From positions 175,320 to 239,319 of the forward strand of contig NZ_JAHIAB010000008.1 in the NCBI RefSeq assembly GCF_018760365.1: a DNA stretch of 64,000 nt, read 5' to 3'. This DNA is from Pseudooceanicola endophyticus. GTDB taxonomy: Bacteria > Pseudomonadota > Alphaproteobacteria > Rhodobacterales > Rhodobacteraceae. The notes under the pieces are model-generated. The model was not told where the DNA came from. It was given only the letters and a program-made list of their open reading frames with translations, and searched no databases. Positions 7,736 through 15,457 of the stretch are shown in pieces. The first letter of the stretch is position 1. Each line of letters opens with the position of its first letter. The position numbers and the translations under genes were made by a program.

Positions 7736-9234
7736 GCCTGACCCTGCGCCCCCATCCCCCCAAGACCGACGGTGCGCGCCGGTTCCTCGAAGGCGGTGCC
7801 AAGCCCGTCCTGATCGGCGCCGAATGGTCGGTGCTGGAGCAGCAGTTCGAGACCTGGGATCCCGCCACCGGCCAGCACCTGGCCAGCCTCTCGCGCGCGG
7901 GTGCGGCAGAGGCCGATGCCGCCGTTGCCGCCGCCCAGGCAGCGCTGGAAGGTCCGGACTGGGCCGGGATGCTGCCCGCCGCCCGCCAGGCGCTGCTGTG
8001 GAAGATCGCCGATCTGATCGACGCCCATGCGGAGGAGCTTTCGGAGCTGGAAAGCCTCGATCAGGGCAAGACCTATGCCACCGCCCGCTTTGCAGAGATT
8101 CCGGCCTCGGCGGCGCAGTTCCGCTATTACGCGGGGCTGGCGACCAAGATCCACGGCCAGACCATCACGCCTTCCATCGGCTATGCGCCGAAGGGCAAGC
8201 AGGTGATGGCCTATACCCGCCCAGAGCCGATTGGCGTGGTGGCGGCGATCACGCCCTGGAATTCGCCGATGCTGATGGCGTCGATGAAGCTGGCGCCGGC
8301 GCTCTGCGCGGGCTGCACGGTGGTGCTGAAACCGGCCGAGGAAACCTCGCTCACCGCGATCCGCCTGGTCGAGCTGATGCAGGAAGCCGGGCTGCCTGCC
8401 GGTGTCGTCAACCTGCTGACCGGCCATGGTCACGAGGTCGGCGACGCGCTGGCGAAACACCCGGGCGTTGCCAAGGTGGCCTTCACCGGTTCGACCGAGG
8501 TGGGGCGGATCCTGCTGAACTCGGCGCGCGGCAACCTCAAGAAACTGACGCTGGAGCTGGGCGGCAAGAGCCCTGCCATCGTGATGCCCGATGCCGACCT
8601 GTCGCTGAGCGTGCCCGGCGTGGCGCGGGGTATCTTCGCCAACTCCGGTCAGGTCTGTGTCGCGGGGTCGCGCATCTACGTGCACCGGTCGGTCCATGAC
8701 CGGTTCTGCGAGGGGCTGGCCGCCGAGGCCACGCGGCTGAAGCTGGGCCATGGCCTTGATCCCGAAAGCGACCTTGGCCCCCTGGTCAGTGAGGCACAGG
8801 CGGCGCGGGTGGCGCGCTATGTCGACGGCGGCCGCGCCGAGGGCGCCGAGGTCATTGCCGGGGGCGCGCATCTGGGCGGGGCCTTCTACGCGCCCACCGT
8901 CGTCACCCATACCCGCCCCGACATGGCGCTGATGCGCGAGGAGATCTTCGGCCCGGTCACCGCCGTCACCCCCTTCGACAGTCCCGAAGAGGTGCTGGCG
9001 CTGGCCAATGACACCGAATACGGGCTGGCGGCCTCGGTCTGGACGCAGGACCTCTCGTCGGCGCACCGGCTGGCGGCGGGCATCCGCGCGGGCACGGTCT
9101 GGGTCAACTGCCACAGCTACTTTTCCCCCGAGCTGCCCAAGGGCGGCATCAAGGCCTCGGGCTGGGGCGTGGAGAACAACCTGGCGGGCCTGTCGAACTA
9201 CCTTGAGGAAAAGACCGTCTGCATGGTGATCTGA
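7732..9234 (+). CDS. NAD(P)-dependent aldehyde dehydrogenase
   Basis: 500-residue class ALDH enzyme. Visible signatures are PIGVVAAITPWNSP (cofactor and oxyanion Asn), VVLKPAEETSLTA, AFTGSTEVGR, LTLELGGKSPAIV (general-base Glu), and NSGQVCVAGSRIYV with catalytic Cys309. C-terminal MREEIFGPVTAV and the NLAGLSNYLEEKTV tail are typical of betaine-/phenylacetaldehyde-dehydrogenase-like proteins. It is the last gene of the + strand operon and converges on the M20 peptidase gene across a GC-rich hairpin. It probably oxidises the aldehyde made by the GMC dehydrogenase or the TPP decarboxylase at the front of the operon; that pairing is inference. Confidence 0.95.
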   Translation: MSLTLRPHPPKTDGARRFLEGGAKPVLIGAEWSVLEQQFETWDPATGQHLASLSRAGAAEADAAVAAAQAALEGPDWAGMLPAARQALLWKIADLIDAHAEELSELESLDQGKTYATARFAEIPASAAQFRYYAGLATKIHGQTITPSIGYAPKGKQVMAYTRPEPIGVVAAITPWNSPMLMASMKLAPALCAGCTVVLKPAEETSLTAIRLVELMQEAGLPAGVVNLLTGHGHEVGDALAKHPGVAKVAFTGSTEVGRILLNSARGNLKKLTLELGGKSPAIVMPDADLSLSVPGVARGIFANSGQVCVAGSRIYVHRSVHDRFCEGLAAEATRLKLGHGLDPESDLGPLVSEAQAARVARYVDGGRAEGAEVIAGGAHLGGAFYAPTVVTHTRPDMALMREEIFGPVTAVTPFDSPEEVLALANDTEYGLAASVWTQDLSSAHRLAAGIRAGTVWVNCHSYFSPELPKGGIKASGWGVENNLAGLSNYLEEKTVCMVI

Positions 9235-9240
9235 GGCGAG

Positions 9241-9261
9241 GGGGGCCGGATCCCGGCCCCC
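9241..9261. terminator. Bidirectional terminator-like hairpin between convergent genes
   Basis: Perfect 9-bp inverted repeat GGGGGCCGG/CCGGCCCCC with a 3-nt loop, filling the 33-bp gap between the aldehyde dehydrogenase stop (+) and the M20 peptidase stop (-). There is no strong T-tract on either side, as is common in high-GC alphaproteobacteria, so termination rather than mere structure is an inference. Confidence 0.6.
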
Positions 9262-9267
9262 GACACC

Positions 9268-10653
9268 TTATTCCGCCAGTGCGGCGATGATGCGCACCCA
9301 GGAACGGATGCCCCCCTCGAAGGAGCCGAGGTTGTATTTCTCGTTCGGGGAATGCACCCGGTCATCGCCCAGCGAGAAGCCGACCATCAGGCTGTCGAGG
9401 CCCAGCGTGGCGCGGAAATCGGCCACGATGGGGATCGAACCGCCGCCGCCCACCAGCACCGGGGGCTGCGGCCATTCCTGGGCCAGCGCCGCCTTCACCC
9501 CGTCGTAGACCGGCCAGTCCCAGGGCATCTGCACCGCGATGGCGCCGCCGTGATCGGCAAAGCTGGCGCTGCAGTCGGCGGGCAGGCGGTCGCGCACATG
9601 GGCGCGGAAGGCAGCGCGGATCTTCTCGGGGTCCTGATGGCCCACCAGCCGGAACGACACCTTGGCGGTGGCCTCTGCCGGGATCACCGTCTTGAAGCCC
9701 GCGCCCGCATAGCCGCCGGCGATGCCGTTGACCTCGGCGGTGGGGCGGGCCCAGACCAGCTCCAGGTGGCTGCGCCCGACCTCTCCGGAGAGCTGCGACA
9801 GCCCGACCGCACCCAGCGGGTCGCGGCCTTCCGACAGCGCCGCCCATTGCGCCTTCAGCTCTTCCGGGACCTCCTCCACGCCGTCGTAGAAGCCGGGCAG
9901 GGTGATCCGGCCATCGGCATTGCGCAGGTCCGCGAGGATCGCCGAGAGGATGTGCAGCGGATTGGCCGCCGCCCCGCCGAAGCCGCCCGAATGCAGGTCG
10001 CGGTCGGCGGCGCGGATCACCACCTCCTCGCCCACCAGCCCGCGCAGGGAGGTTGTGATCGAAGGCGTCTCGGCATCCCACATGCCGGTGTCGCAGATCA
10101 CCGCGAAATCGGCCTGAAGCTCGGCCTTGTTTTCCTCAAGGAAGGCGGGCAGCGAGACCGAGCCGCATTCCTCCTCGCCCTCCAGCAGCAGGGTGACGCC
10201 GATCGGCAGGCCACCGGCGGCCTCGCGCCAGGCGCGCAGCGCCTCGACGAAGGTCATCAGCTGGCCCTTGTCGTCCGAGGCGCCGCGCGCCGCGATGATC
10301 TTGCGCCCCGAGGCCTCGGTCAGGATCGCGGGGTCGAAGGGATCGCGGGTCCAGAGCGCAAGCGGATCGACGGGCTGGACATCGTAATGACCGTAGAACA
10401 GCACATGCGGCGCGCCCTCGGGGCCGTCGAGGCGGGCCAGCACCACCGGATGCCCGGCGGTTTCGCGCACCGTTGCGGCCAGCCCAAGGGTTTCGAGATA
10501 GGCGGCCAGTGCCCCGGCGGCCTCGCGGCAATCGCCGGCATGGGCCGGGTCGGTCGAGACGGAGGGAATGCGCAGCAGGCCAAACAGCGTGTCGAGGCTG
10601 GAGGGCAGGTTGGCATCGGCCCGTGCCAGCACGGTATCGAGGGGGGCGGTCAT
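9268..10653 (-). CDS. M20-family metallopeptidase (dipeptidase)
   Basis: 461-residue zinc peptidase of the M20/ArgE/DapE/carnosinase-like family. Ligand regions are VLFYGHYDVQPVD (His and Asp), GASDDKGQLMT (bridging Asp), LLEGEEECGS (catalytic Glu and ligand Glu), ICDTGMWD (Asp) and RVHSPNEKYNL (last His); the dimerisation domain sits between. The start at 10653 has AGGAG 8-9 bases upstream. It is four bases downstream of the PLP enzyme gene, as third member of a GntR-PLP-M20 operon divergent from a Dpp-type importer. It probably hydrolyses an imported dipeptide or N-acyl amino acid in the cytoplasm. Confidence 0.93.
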   Translation of the reverse strand: MTAPLDTVLARADANLPSSLDTLFGLLRIPSVSTDPAHAGDCREAAGALAAYLETLGLAATVRETAGHPVVLARLDGPEGAPHVLFYGHYDVQPVDPLALWTRDPFDPAILTEASGRKIIAARGASDDKGQLMTFVEALRAWREAAGGLPIGVTLLLEGEEECGSVSLPAFLEENKAELQADFAVICDTGMWDAETPSITTSLRGLVGEEVVIRAADRDLHSGGFGGAAANPLHILSAILADLRNADGRITLPGFYDGVEEVPEELKAQWAALSEGRDPLGAVGLSQLSGEVGRSHLELVWARPTAEVNGIAGGYAGAGFKTVIPAEATAKVSFRLVGHQDPEKIRAAFRAHVRDRLPADCSASFADHGGAIAVQMPWDWPVYDGVKAALAQEWPQPPVLVGGGGSIPIVADFRATLGLDSLMVGFSLGDDRVHSPNEKYNLGSFEGGIRSWVRIIAALAE

Positions 10654-10657
10654 CGGT

Positions 10658-11839
10658 TCAGCTCCTTGCGGTATCCTGGGAGGGGGCGGCGGCGGCATCG
10701 AGGGCAGCGCTCAGATCGGCCCAGAGCGGCTCGGCGCCCTCCAGCCCGACGTGGATCCGGACCGAGCGCGGGTCCATGTTGAAGGCGAGCGCGGCATTGG
10801 GGGGCGCGGCCTGCGAAAGGACCACCTGCGCCGGCACCACCAGGCTTTCGTGGCCGCCCCAGCTGACACCCAGGCGGAACAGACGCAGGGCGTTGCAGAA
10901 GCGGGGGATGTGGATCCGTTCGCTGACGGCGAAGGACATCAGCCCGGACCAGCCGGTCAGCCCCGGCGGGAGGGTCGCCAGGCGCGAGGGATGCGCGACC
11001 GAAGTCACCTGCGGATGCGCGGCCAGGCGGTCTGCGATCAGCGCGGCAGCCTCCTGGTGGGCCTTCATGCGCAGCGGCAGGGTGCGCAGCCCGCGCAGCA
11101 GCAGCCAGCCGTCCATAGGGCTGCACTTGCCGCCCAGGTAGGGCAGGGCCTCGTTGCGGACGCGGGTGACCAGCGCCTTCGGCCCGGCGATGACGCCCGC
11201 CACCACGTCGCTGTGGCCCCCGAGGTATTTCGAGGCGGAATGCAGCACGATGTCGACGCCCAGCCCCAGCGGTTGCTGGAAGATCGGCGTGGCCCAGCTG
11301 TTGTCGATCACCGAAAGCACGCCGTGGCGCCGCGCCAGCGCCGCCAGTGCACCGACGTCATGGGCTTCGATCACCCAGCTTGTCGGGCTTTCGAGGTAAA
11401 GCAGCCGCGCGCCGGGCAGGGCGGCCTCGACGGCATCAGGATCGCTGCCGTCCACGTAATCGACCTGGATGCCGAACCGCGCGCAAAGGGTTTCGAAGAA
11501 GCGGTAGGCGTCGGGATAGATGCTTTCCAGCGCGACGATGCGGTCACCGGGGCCCGCGAAGGTCAGCACCGTGGCCGAGATCGCCGCCATGCCGCTGCCG
11601 AAGGCGCAGGCATCCTCGGCCCCCTCCAGCTGCGCCAGCTTCTCTTCGAAGGCGCGGACCGTGGGGTTGAGGCCGCGGGAATAGACCGGGCGGGCCAGCT
11701 CTCCTCGGTAGGTCGCGAGCATCTCGTCGTAGTCGCGGAAGGTGAAGAGCGAGGTCTGCGCGATCGGCGGCACGACCGCATCCAGCGGCACGTCGTGATC
11801 ATGGGCGACGATGGTTTCGGGCAGCAAGAAAGACGTCAT
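10658..11839 (-). CDS. Cys/Met-metabolism PLP-dependent enzyme (cystathionine beta-lyase-like)
   Basis: 393-residue fold-type I PLP enzyme of the cystathionine gamma-synthase/beta-lyase family. VYSRGLNPTVRAFEEKLAQLEG is the family N-terminal region (18-residue core seen), followed by AFGSGMAAI (PLP phosphate loop), VIDNSWATPI (Asp contacting the pyridine N), and HSASKYLGGHSDVVAG with the Schiff-base Lys. The C-terminal RFCNALRLFRLGVSWGG segment resembles MetC/YhiQ-type beta-lyases. It overlaps the GntR regulator gene upstream by ATGA and precedes an M20 peptidase by four bases. It could cleave or transform a thioether or beta-substituted amino acid released from an imported peptide; the substrate is not determined by sequence. 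Confidence 0.9.
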   Translation of the reverse strand: MTSFLLPETIVAHDHDVPLDAVVPPIAQTSLFTFRDYDEMLATYRGELARPVYSRGLNPTVRAFEEKLAQLEGAEDACAFGSGMAAISATVLTFAGPGDRIVALESIYPDAYRFFETLCARFGIQVDYVDGSDPDAVEAALPGARLLYLESPTSWVIEAHDVGALAALARRHGVLSVIDNSWATPIFQQPLGLGVDIVLHSASKYLGGHSDVVAGVIAGPKALVTRVRNEALPYLGGKCSPMDGWLLLRGLRTLPLRMKAHQEAAALIADRLAAHPQVTSVAHPSRLATLPPGLTGWSGLMSFAVSERIHIPRFCNALRLFRLGVSWGGHESLVVPAQVVLSQAAPPNAALAFNMDPRSVRIHVGLEGAEPLWADLSAALDAAAAPSQDTARS

Positions 11840-12561
11840 TTCGAAAGGACCTCAAGGTCTTCCTCGACGATGTCGAGGATGCGGGTGGTGATCGCGACGG
11901 CCTGCGCGGGATCGCCGGCGGCGATGGCCTCGTAGAGGTCGCGATGCAGCGGGAAGGAACGGGCGGCGAAATCGGGACGGTCGAAGGGCTGGTCCCAGAA
12001 CCGTTCGAACCCTTCGCGCATCTGTTCAAGCAACTGGCGGAAAAGCGGATTTCCGGTGGCATCATAGATGGCCAGGTGGAAGGCCAGATCGGCGCGCCCC
12101 GCCGATCCCTCCCGTTCATGGGCCTCTTCCATGGTCAGCAGGCAGGCCTCGATCTGGCGCAGGTCCGTTTCGCTGCGACGGGCGGCGGCGATGGCGGAGG
12201 CCTGCACCTCAAGCCCGCGGCGCACCTCCAGCGTCAGCCGCAGCGCATCGCCCAGGCTGGCCGCGTCGATCGACAGCGGCATCTGGATGGTCGAGGCCGA
12301 GACCCGGCGCCGCAGGTAGGTGCCGCTGCCCTTGCGGATCTCGACCACGCCCAGGGCCTGGAAGCGCCCGATCACCTCGCGGATGGTCGAGCGTCCGACG
12401 CCCAGCGTTTCCATCAGAACGCGTTCGGCAGGCAGCCGGTCGCCGGGCTTCAGCTCTGCGGTCTGGATGAAATCGGCCAGGGCCCTGCTGACCAGGCTCA
12501 CGCGGTCCTGTTTTTCGAGCGGTCCGAGCGTGACCTGCGGTTTCGGGGCGGGGCGGTCCAT
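11836..12561 (-). CDS. GntR-family transcriptional regulator, FadR/FCD subfamily
   Basis: 241 residues. The N-terminal winged helix-turn-helix (about residues 18-85) contains LKPGDRLPAERVLMETLGVG and RSTIREVIGRFQALGVVEIR, the classic GntR helices and wing. The remainder is the all-helical FCD ligand-binding domain, with metal-binding candidates in DLAFHLAIYDATGN (Asp/His) and RSFPLHRDLYEAI (His). It heads the - strand operon with the PLP enzyme and M20 peptidase and is divergent from the Dpp-type importer. A palindrome of GntR type lies 28 bp upstream of its start, so it probably controls both operons. The ligand is unknown, presumably an imported amino-acid derivative. Confidence 0.93.
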   Translation of the reverse strand: MDRPAPKPQVTLGPLEKQDRVSLVSRALADFIQTAELKPGDRLPAERVLMETLGVGRSTIREVIGRFQALGVVEIRKGSGTYLRRRVSASTIQMPLSIDAASLGDALRLTLEVRRGLEVQASAIAAARRSETDLRQIEACLLTMEEAHEREGSAGRADLAFHLAIYDATGNPLFRQLLEQMREGFERFWDQPFDRPDFAARSFPLHRDLYEAIAAGDPAQAVAITTRILDIVEEDLEVLSK

Positions 12562-12580
12562 GAAATCTCCTGCGATGCGA

Positions 12581-12606
12581 TTGACAATTGGTCTGACGTC
12601 TTACCA
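12581..12606 (+). promoter_or_regulatory. Putative promoter -35 and GntR/FadR-type operator
   Basis: A TTGACA hexamer (12581-12586) is followed at once by the palindrome TGGTCTGACGTCTTACCA (12589-12606). Its TGGT/ACCA ends and central GACGTC are dyad-symmetric. FadR-type FCD regulators commonly bind TGGT...ACCA operators. It lies in the 140-bp gap between the divergent GntR gene and the importer operon, where binding would block the + strand promoter and could autoregulate the GntR gene. No clear -10 was recognised. Confidence 0.6.
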
Positions 12607-12701
12607 GTGTCAAGGTGCCAGAGGGCCCCACGGAGGCCCATCCGGCGCGACAGAGAGGCCGCGGTCAAAGACCGCGCAAATAAAAATAAGGGAGAATCCG
12701 C

Positions 12702-14318
12702 ATGAAAGTTCGCCTGCTCGGCTACGGCGCCGCGCTCGCCCTCGGGGCTGTCCTGGGGAGTCCGGCCTTCGCCTTCGAGGGCACCAGCGTTTCGGCGCCG
12801 TCCTGCGACTACGGCGGCACGATCAAGTCGATCGCGGCGACCGATGAGCTGACCGTCACCGTGACCATGTGCAAGCCCGATCCGGCGTTCAGCGCCAAGA
12901 TCATCTTCCCGGTCTTCGGCATCCAGCCGTCCGAACACATCGCCGCGCTTGGTCCCGAGGGCAAGCTGCTGGACGATCCCATCGGCACCGGCCCCTTCAA
13001 GCTTGATGCCTGGAACCGCGGCGATTCCATCGTCATGAGCCGCAATGACAACTACTGGGGCAAGGAACCGGCCTACGACAAGCTGGTGTTCCGCTGGAAC
13101 GCCTCGGGGGCGGGTCGCCTGAACGAGCTGCGCGCCGGCACGGTGGACGAGATCACCAACCTCAGCCCCGACGATTTCGACGCGGTGGAAAACGATCCCT
13201 CGCTGCAATTCCTGCCCGTGGCCTCGCCGAACTCCTTCTACCTGGGCATGAACAACACCTACAAACCCTTCGATGACGTGCGGGTGCGCCAGGCCATCGG
13301 CATGGGCATCGATCGCCAGCGGATCATCGACTACTATTATCCCGAGGGCTCCGAGGTGGCGTCGCATTTCACGCCCTGCTCGCTTGAGAACGGCTGTGCC
13401 GGGGATGACTGGTACGCCTTCGATCCCAAGAAGGCGAAGGAACTGCTGGCCGAGGCGGGCTATCCCGACGGCTTCAAGACCAAGATCTTCTACCGGGACG
13501 TCTTCCGCAGCTACCTGCCCGAGCCGGGCTCCGTCGCGGTCGAGATCCAGACCCAGCTGAAGCAGAACCTGGGCATCGACGCCGAAGTCGTGCCGATGGA
13601 ATCGGGCGAGTTCATCGACGCCGCCGCGCAGGGCCGTCTGGATGGCTTCCACCTGCTGGGCTGGGGCGCGGACTATCCCCATGTCACCAACTTCCTGGAC
13701 TACCACTTCTCGTCGAACACCAAGAACTTCGGCAAGCCGCAGCCGGCGATCTACGAGCCGCTGGCCAAGGCCGCGACCATCGCCGATCCCGCCAAGGCCG
13801 AGCCGCTCTATGCCGAGGCCAACGACGAGATCAAGAAGCTGGTGCCGACGGTGCCGATCGCCCATGGCGCCTCGGCCTATGCAGCGCAGGCCAACCTGAC
13901 GGGGGGCGAGGTGCCCGCCTTCGGCGCGATCCGCTTCGAGGACGTCAATCCCGGCAAGGATACCTTCGTCTTCATGCAGAACGCCGAGCCGATCAGCCTT
14001 TACTGCCCGGATGAATCTGACGGCGAGAGCCTGGCGGCCTGCACCCCGATCACCGAGACGCTGCTGCGCTACGATCCCAAGACCAAGAAGATCGGGCCGA
14101 ACCTGGCGACCTCCTGCGATGCCAACGAGGACAGCACCGTCTGGACCTGCCACCTGCGCGAGGGCGTCAAATTCACCGATGGCAGCGCCTTCGATGCCAA
14201 TGACGTGGTGGCCAGCTGGGGCGCCGGCATCGATGCCGCCAACCCCGCGCATGTCGGCAATACCGGTGCCTTCACCTACTATGCCTATCTCTTCGGCAGC
14301 CTGATGAACGCCAAGTAA
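12702..14318 (+). CDS. Dpp/Opp-type (SBP_bac_5) substrate-binding protein, apparently circularly permuted
   Basis: 538 residues with a Sec signal peptide (cleavage near GSPAFA, residue 24). It belongs to the extracellular solute-binding family 5 of peptide/nickel importers, but the order of segments is rotated. Residues 25-420 contain what is usually the middle and end of the protein (MCKPDPAF, PIGTGPFKLDAW, NDNYWG, PFDDVRVRQAIGMGIDR, LLAEAGYPDG). Residues about 420-538 contain what is normally the mature N-terminus (DTFVFMQNAEPISL, then LLRYDPKTKKIGPNLA, CHLREGVKFTDG and DANDVVASW). Eight cysteines in the mature part suggest disulfides. The reading frame is intact and it sits first in a complete dpp-type operon, so it is likely functional. 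The ligand, probably a peptide or amino-acid derivative, is inferred only from neighbours. Confidence 0.88.
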   Translation: MKVRLLGYGAALALGAVLGSPAFAFEGTSVSAPSCDYGGTIKSIAATDELTVTVTMCKPDPAFSAKIIFPVFGIQPSEHIAALGPEGKLLDDPIGTGPFKLDAWNRGDSIVMSRNDNYWGKEPAYDKLVFRWNASGAGRLNELRAGTVDEITNLSPDDFDAVENDPSLQFLPVASPNSFYLGMNNTYKPFDDVRVRQAIGMGIDRQRIIDYYYPEGSEVASHFTPCSLENGCAGDDWYAFDPKKAKELLAEAGYPDGFKTKIFYRDVFRSYLPEPGSVAVEIQTQLKQNLGIDAEVVPMESGEFIDAAAQGRLDGFHLLGWGADYPHVTNFLDYHFSSNTKNFGKPQPAIYEPLAKAATIADPAKAEPLYAEANDEIKKLVPTVPIAHGASAYAAQANLTGGEVPAFGAIRFEDVNPGKDTFVFMQNAEPISLYCPDESDGESLAACTPITETLLRYDPKTKKIGPNLATSCDANEDSTVWTCHLREGVKFTDGSAFDANDVVASWGAGIDAANPAHVGNTGAFTYYAYLFGSLMNAK

Positions 14319-14331
14319 CCAAGGCAGGACA

Positions 14332-14358
14332 GGCGGCTCCCTTCGGGGGCCGCCTTTT
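14332..14358 (+). terminator. Intercistronic hairpin with T-run after the binding-protein gene
   Basis: Nine-base-pair stem GGCGGCTCC/GGGGCCGCC (one T-G wobble) around the loop CTTCG, followed by TTTT. It lies 13 bp after the binding-protein stop and 18 bp before the first permease start. Such partial terminators let the binding protein be made in excess over the membrane subunits. Confidence 0.7.
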
Positions 14359-14376
14359 CCGATCCAAGGAACGCCC

Positions 14377-15450
14377 ATGCTCTCATATGCGCTCAAAAGG
14401 ATCCTGATCTCCGTTCCGGTGATCTTCGGGATCCTGCTTGTCACCTTTTCGCTCAGCCGCCTGATCCCCGGTGATCCCTGCAAGGCCATGCTGGGCGAGA
14501 AGGCCACCGAGGCCACCTGCCAGGCCTTCAACCACGCCCAGGGCTACGACCAGCCGATCCCGCTGCAGTTCGCCTTCTACGTCGGCAAGATCCTCCAGGG
14601 CGATTTCGGCACCTCGGTCCGCTTTTCCCGACCGGTCACCCAGATCATCATCGAACGCCTGCCCCTGACCGCCGAGCTGGCCCTGCTGGCGCTGATCGTG
14701 GCCACCATCACCGGGGTCGGTCTGGGCATCCTGGCCGCACGGCGGCACAATTCCTCGGTCGATATCGGCACCATGATCCTGGCCAATACCGGGATCTCCA
14801 TGCCGGTGTTCTGGCTGGGGCTGATGCTGGCCTATGTCTTCGGGGTCTGGGCGCGGGGCACGCCGTTCTGGCTGCCGCCCTCGGGGCGGCTTTCGGCCGG
14901 GGTCGTTTCGGTGCCGTTCTACCAGGCCTGGGGCTGGCAGCTTTCCGGGGGCTGGGCGCAGGTCGCCACCTTCTTCTCGAATTTCTACATCTTCAACGCG
15001 CTGGTCACCGGCAACTGGCCGGTGTTCTGGGATGCGCTGCGCCACATGATCCTGCCGGTGCTGACCCTGTCGACCATTCCGATGTCGGTGATCGCACGGA
15101 TGACGCGCTCTTCGCTGCTGGACGTGCTGGGGCGCGACTACGTGCGCACCGCCCGGGCCAAGGGCGTGCCCGACAGCCGGCTGGTGCGGCGCCATGCGCT
15201 TGGCAATGCGCTCTTGCCGGTGATCACCATCCTGGGCCTGCAGATGGGCGCGCTGCTGGGCGGCGCCGTGCTGACCGAGACGGTCTTCGGCCTCTCGGGG
15301 GTCGGGCGGATGCTGGTGGATGCCATCTTCTCGCGCGATTTCCCGGTGGTGCAGGCCTTCACGGTGCTGATCGCCGTGATCTACGTCGTCATCAACCTGA
15401 TCGTCGACCTGTCCTATTCCTACCTCGATCCCCGGATCCGGCCGCAGTGA
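14377..15450 (+). CDS. ABC transporter permease, DppB/OppB-type
   Basis: 357-residue inner-membrane permease. It starts with the typical MLSYALKRILISVPVIFGIL first transmembrane helix and FSLSRLIPGDPC. The periplasmic region is followed by multiple hydrophobic spans, and the EAA loop is in RTARAKGVPDSRLVRRHALGNAL (family core RAKGVPDSRLVRRHALGNA), the coupling helix to the ATPase. It ends with NLIVDLSYSYLDPRIR as DppB homologues do. Second gene of the importer operon, separated from the permuted binding protein by a hairpin and from the second permease by 7 bp. Confidence 0.95.
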   Translation: MLSYALKRILISVPVIFGILLVTFSLSRLIPGDPCKAMLGEKATEATCQAFNHAQGYDQPIPLQFAFYVGKILQGDFGTSVRFSRPVTQIIIERLPLTAELALLALIVATITGVGLGILAARRHNSSVDIGTMILANTGISMPVFWLGLMLAYVFGVWARGTPFWLPPSGRLSAGVVSVPFYQAWGWQLSGGWAQVATFFSNFYIFNALVTGNWPVFWDALRHMILPVLTLSTIPMSVIARMTRSSLLDVLGRDYVRTARAKGVPDSRLVRRHALGNALLPVITILGLQMGALLGGAVLTETVFGLSGVGRMLVDAIFSRDFPVVQAFTVLIAVIYVVINLIVDLSYSYLDPRIRPQ

Positions 15451-15457
15451 GACCGAC

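Noticed and set aside
12498..14531. A 677-codon - strand open frame over the permuted binding protein
   Set aside because: Shadow of the + strand gene; low-complexity product and no domain. It does not explain the permutation, which is in the + strand protein itself.
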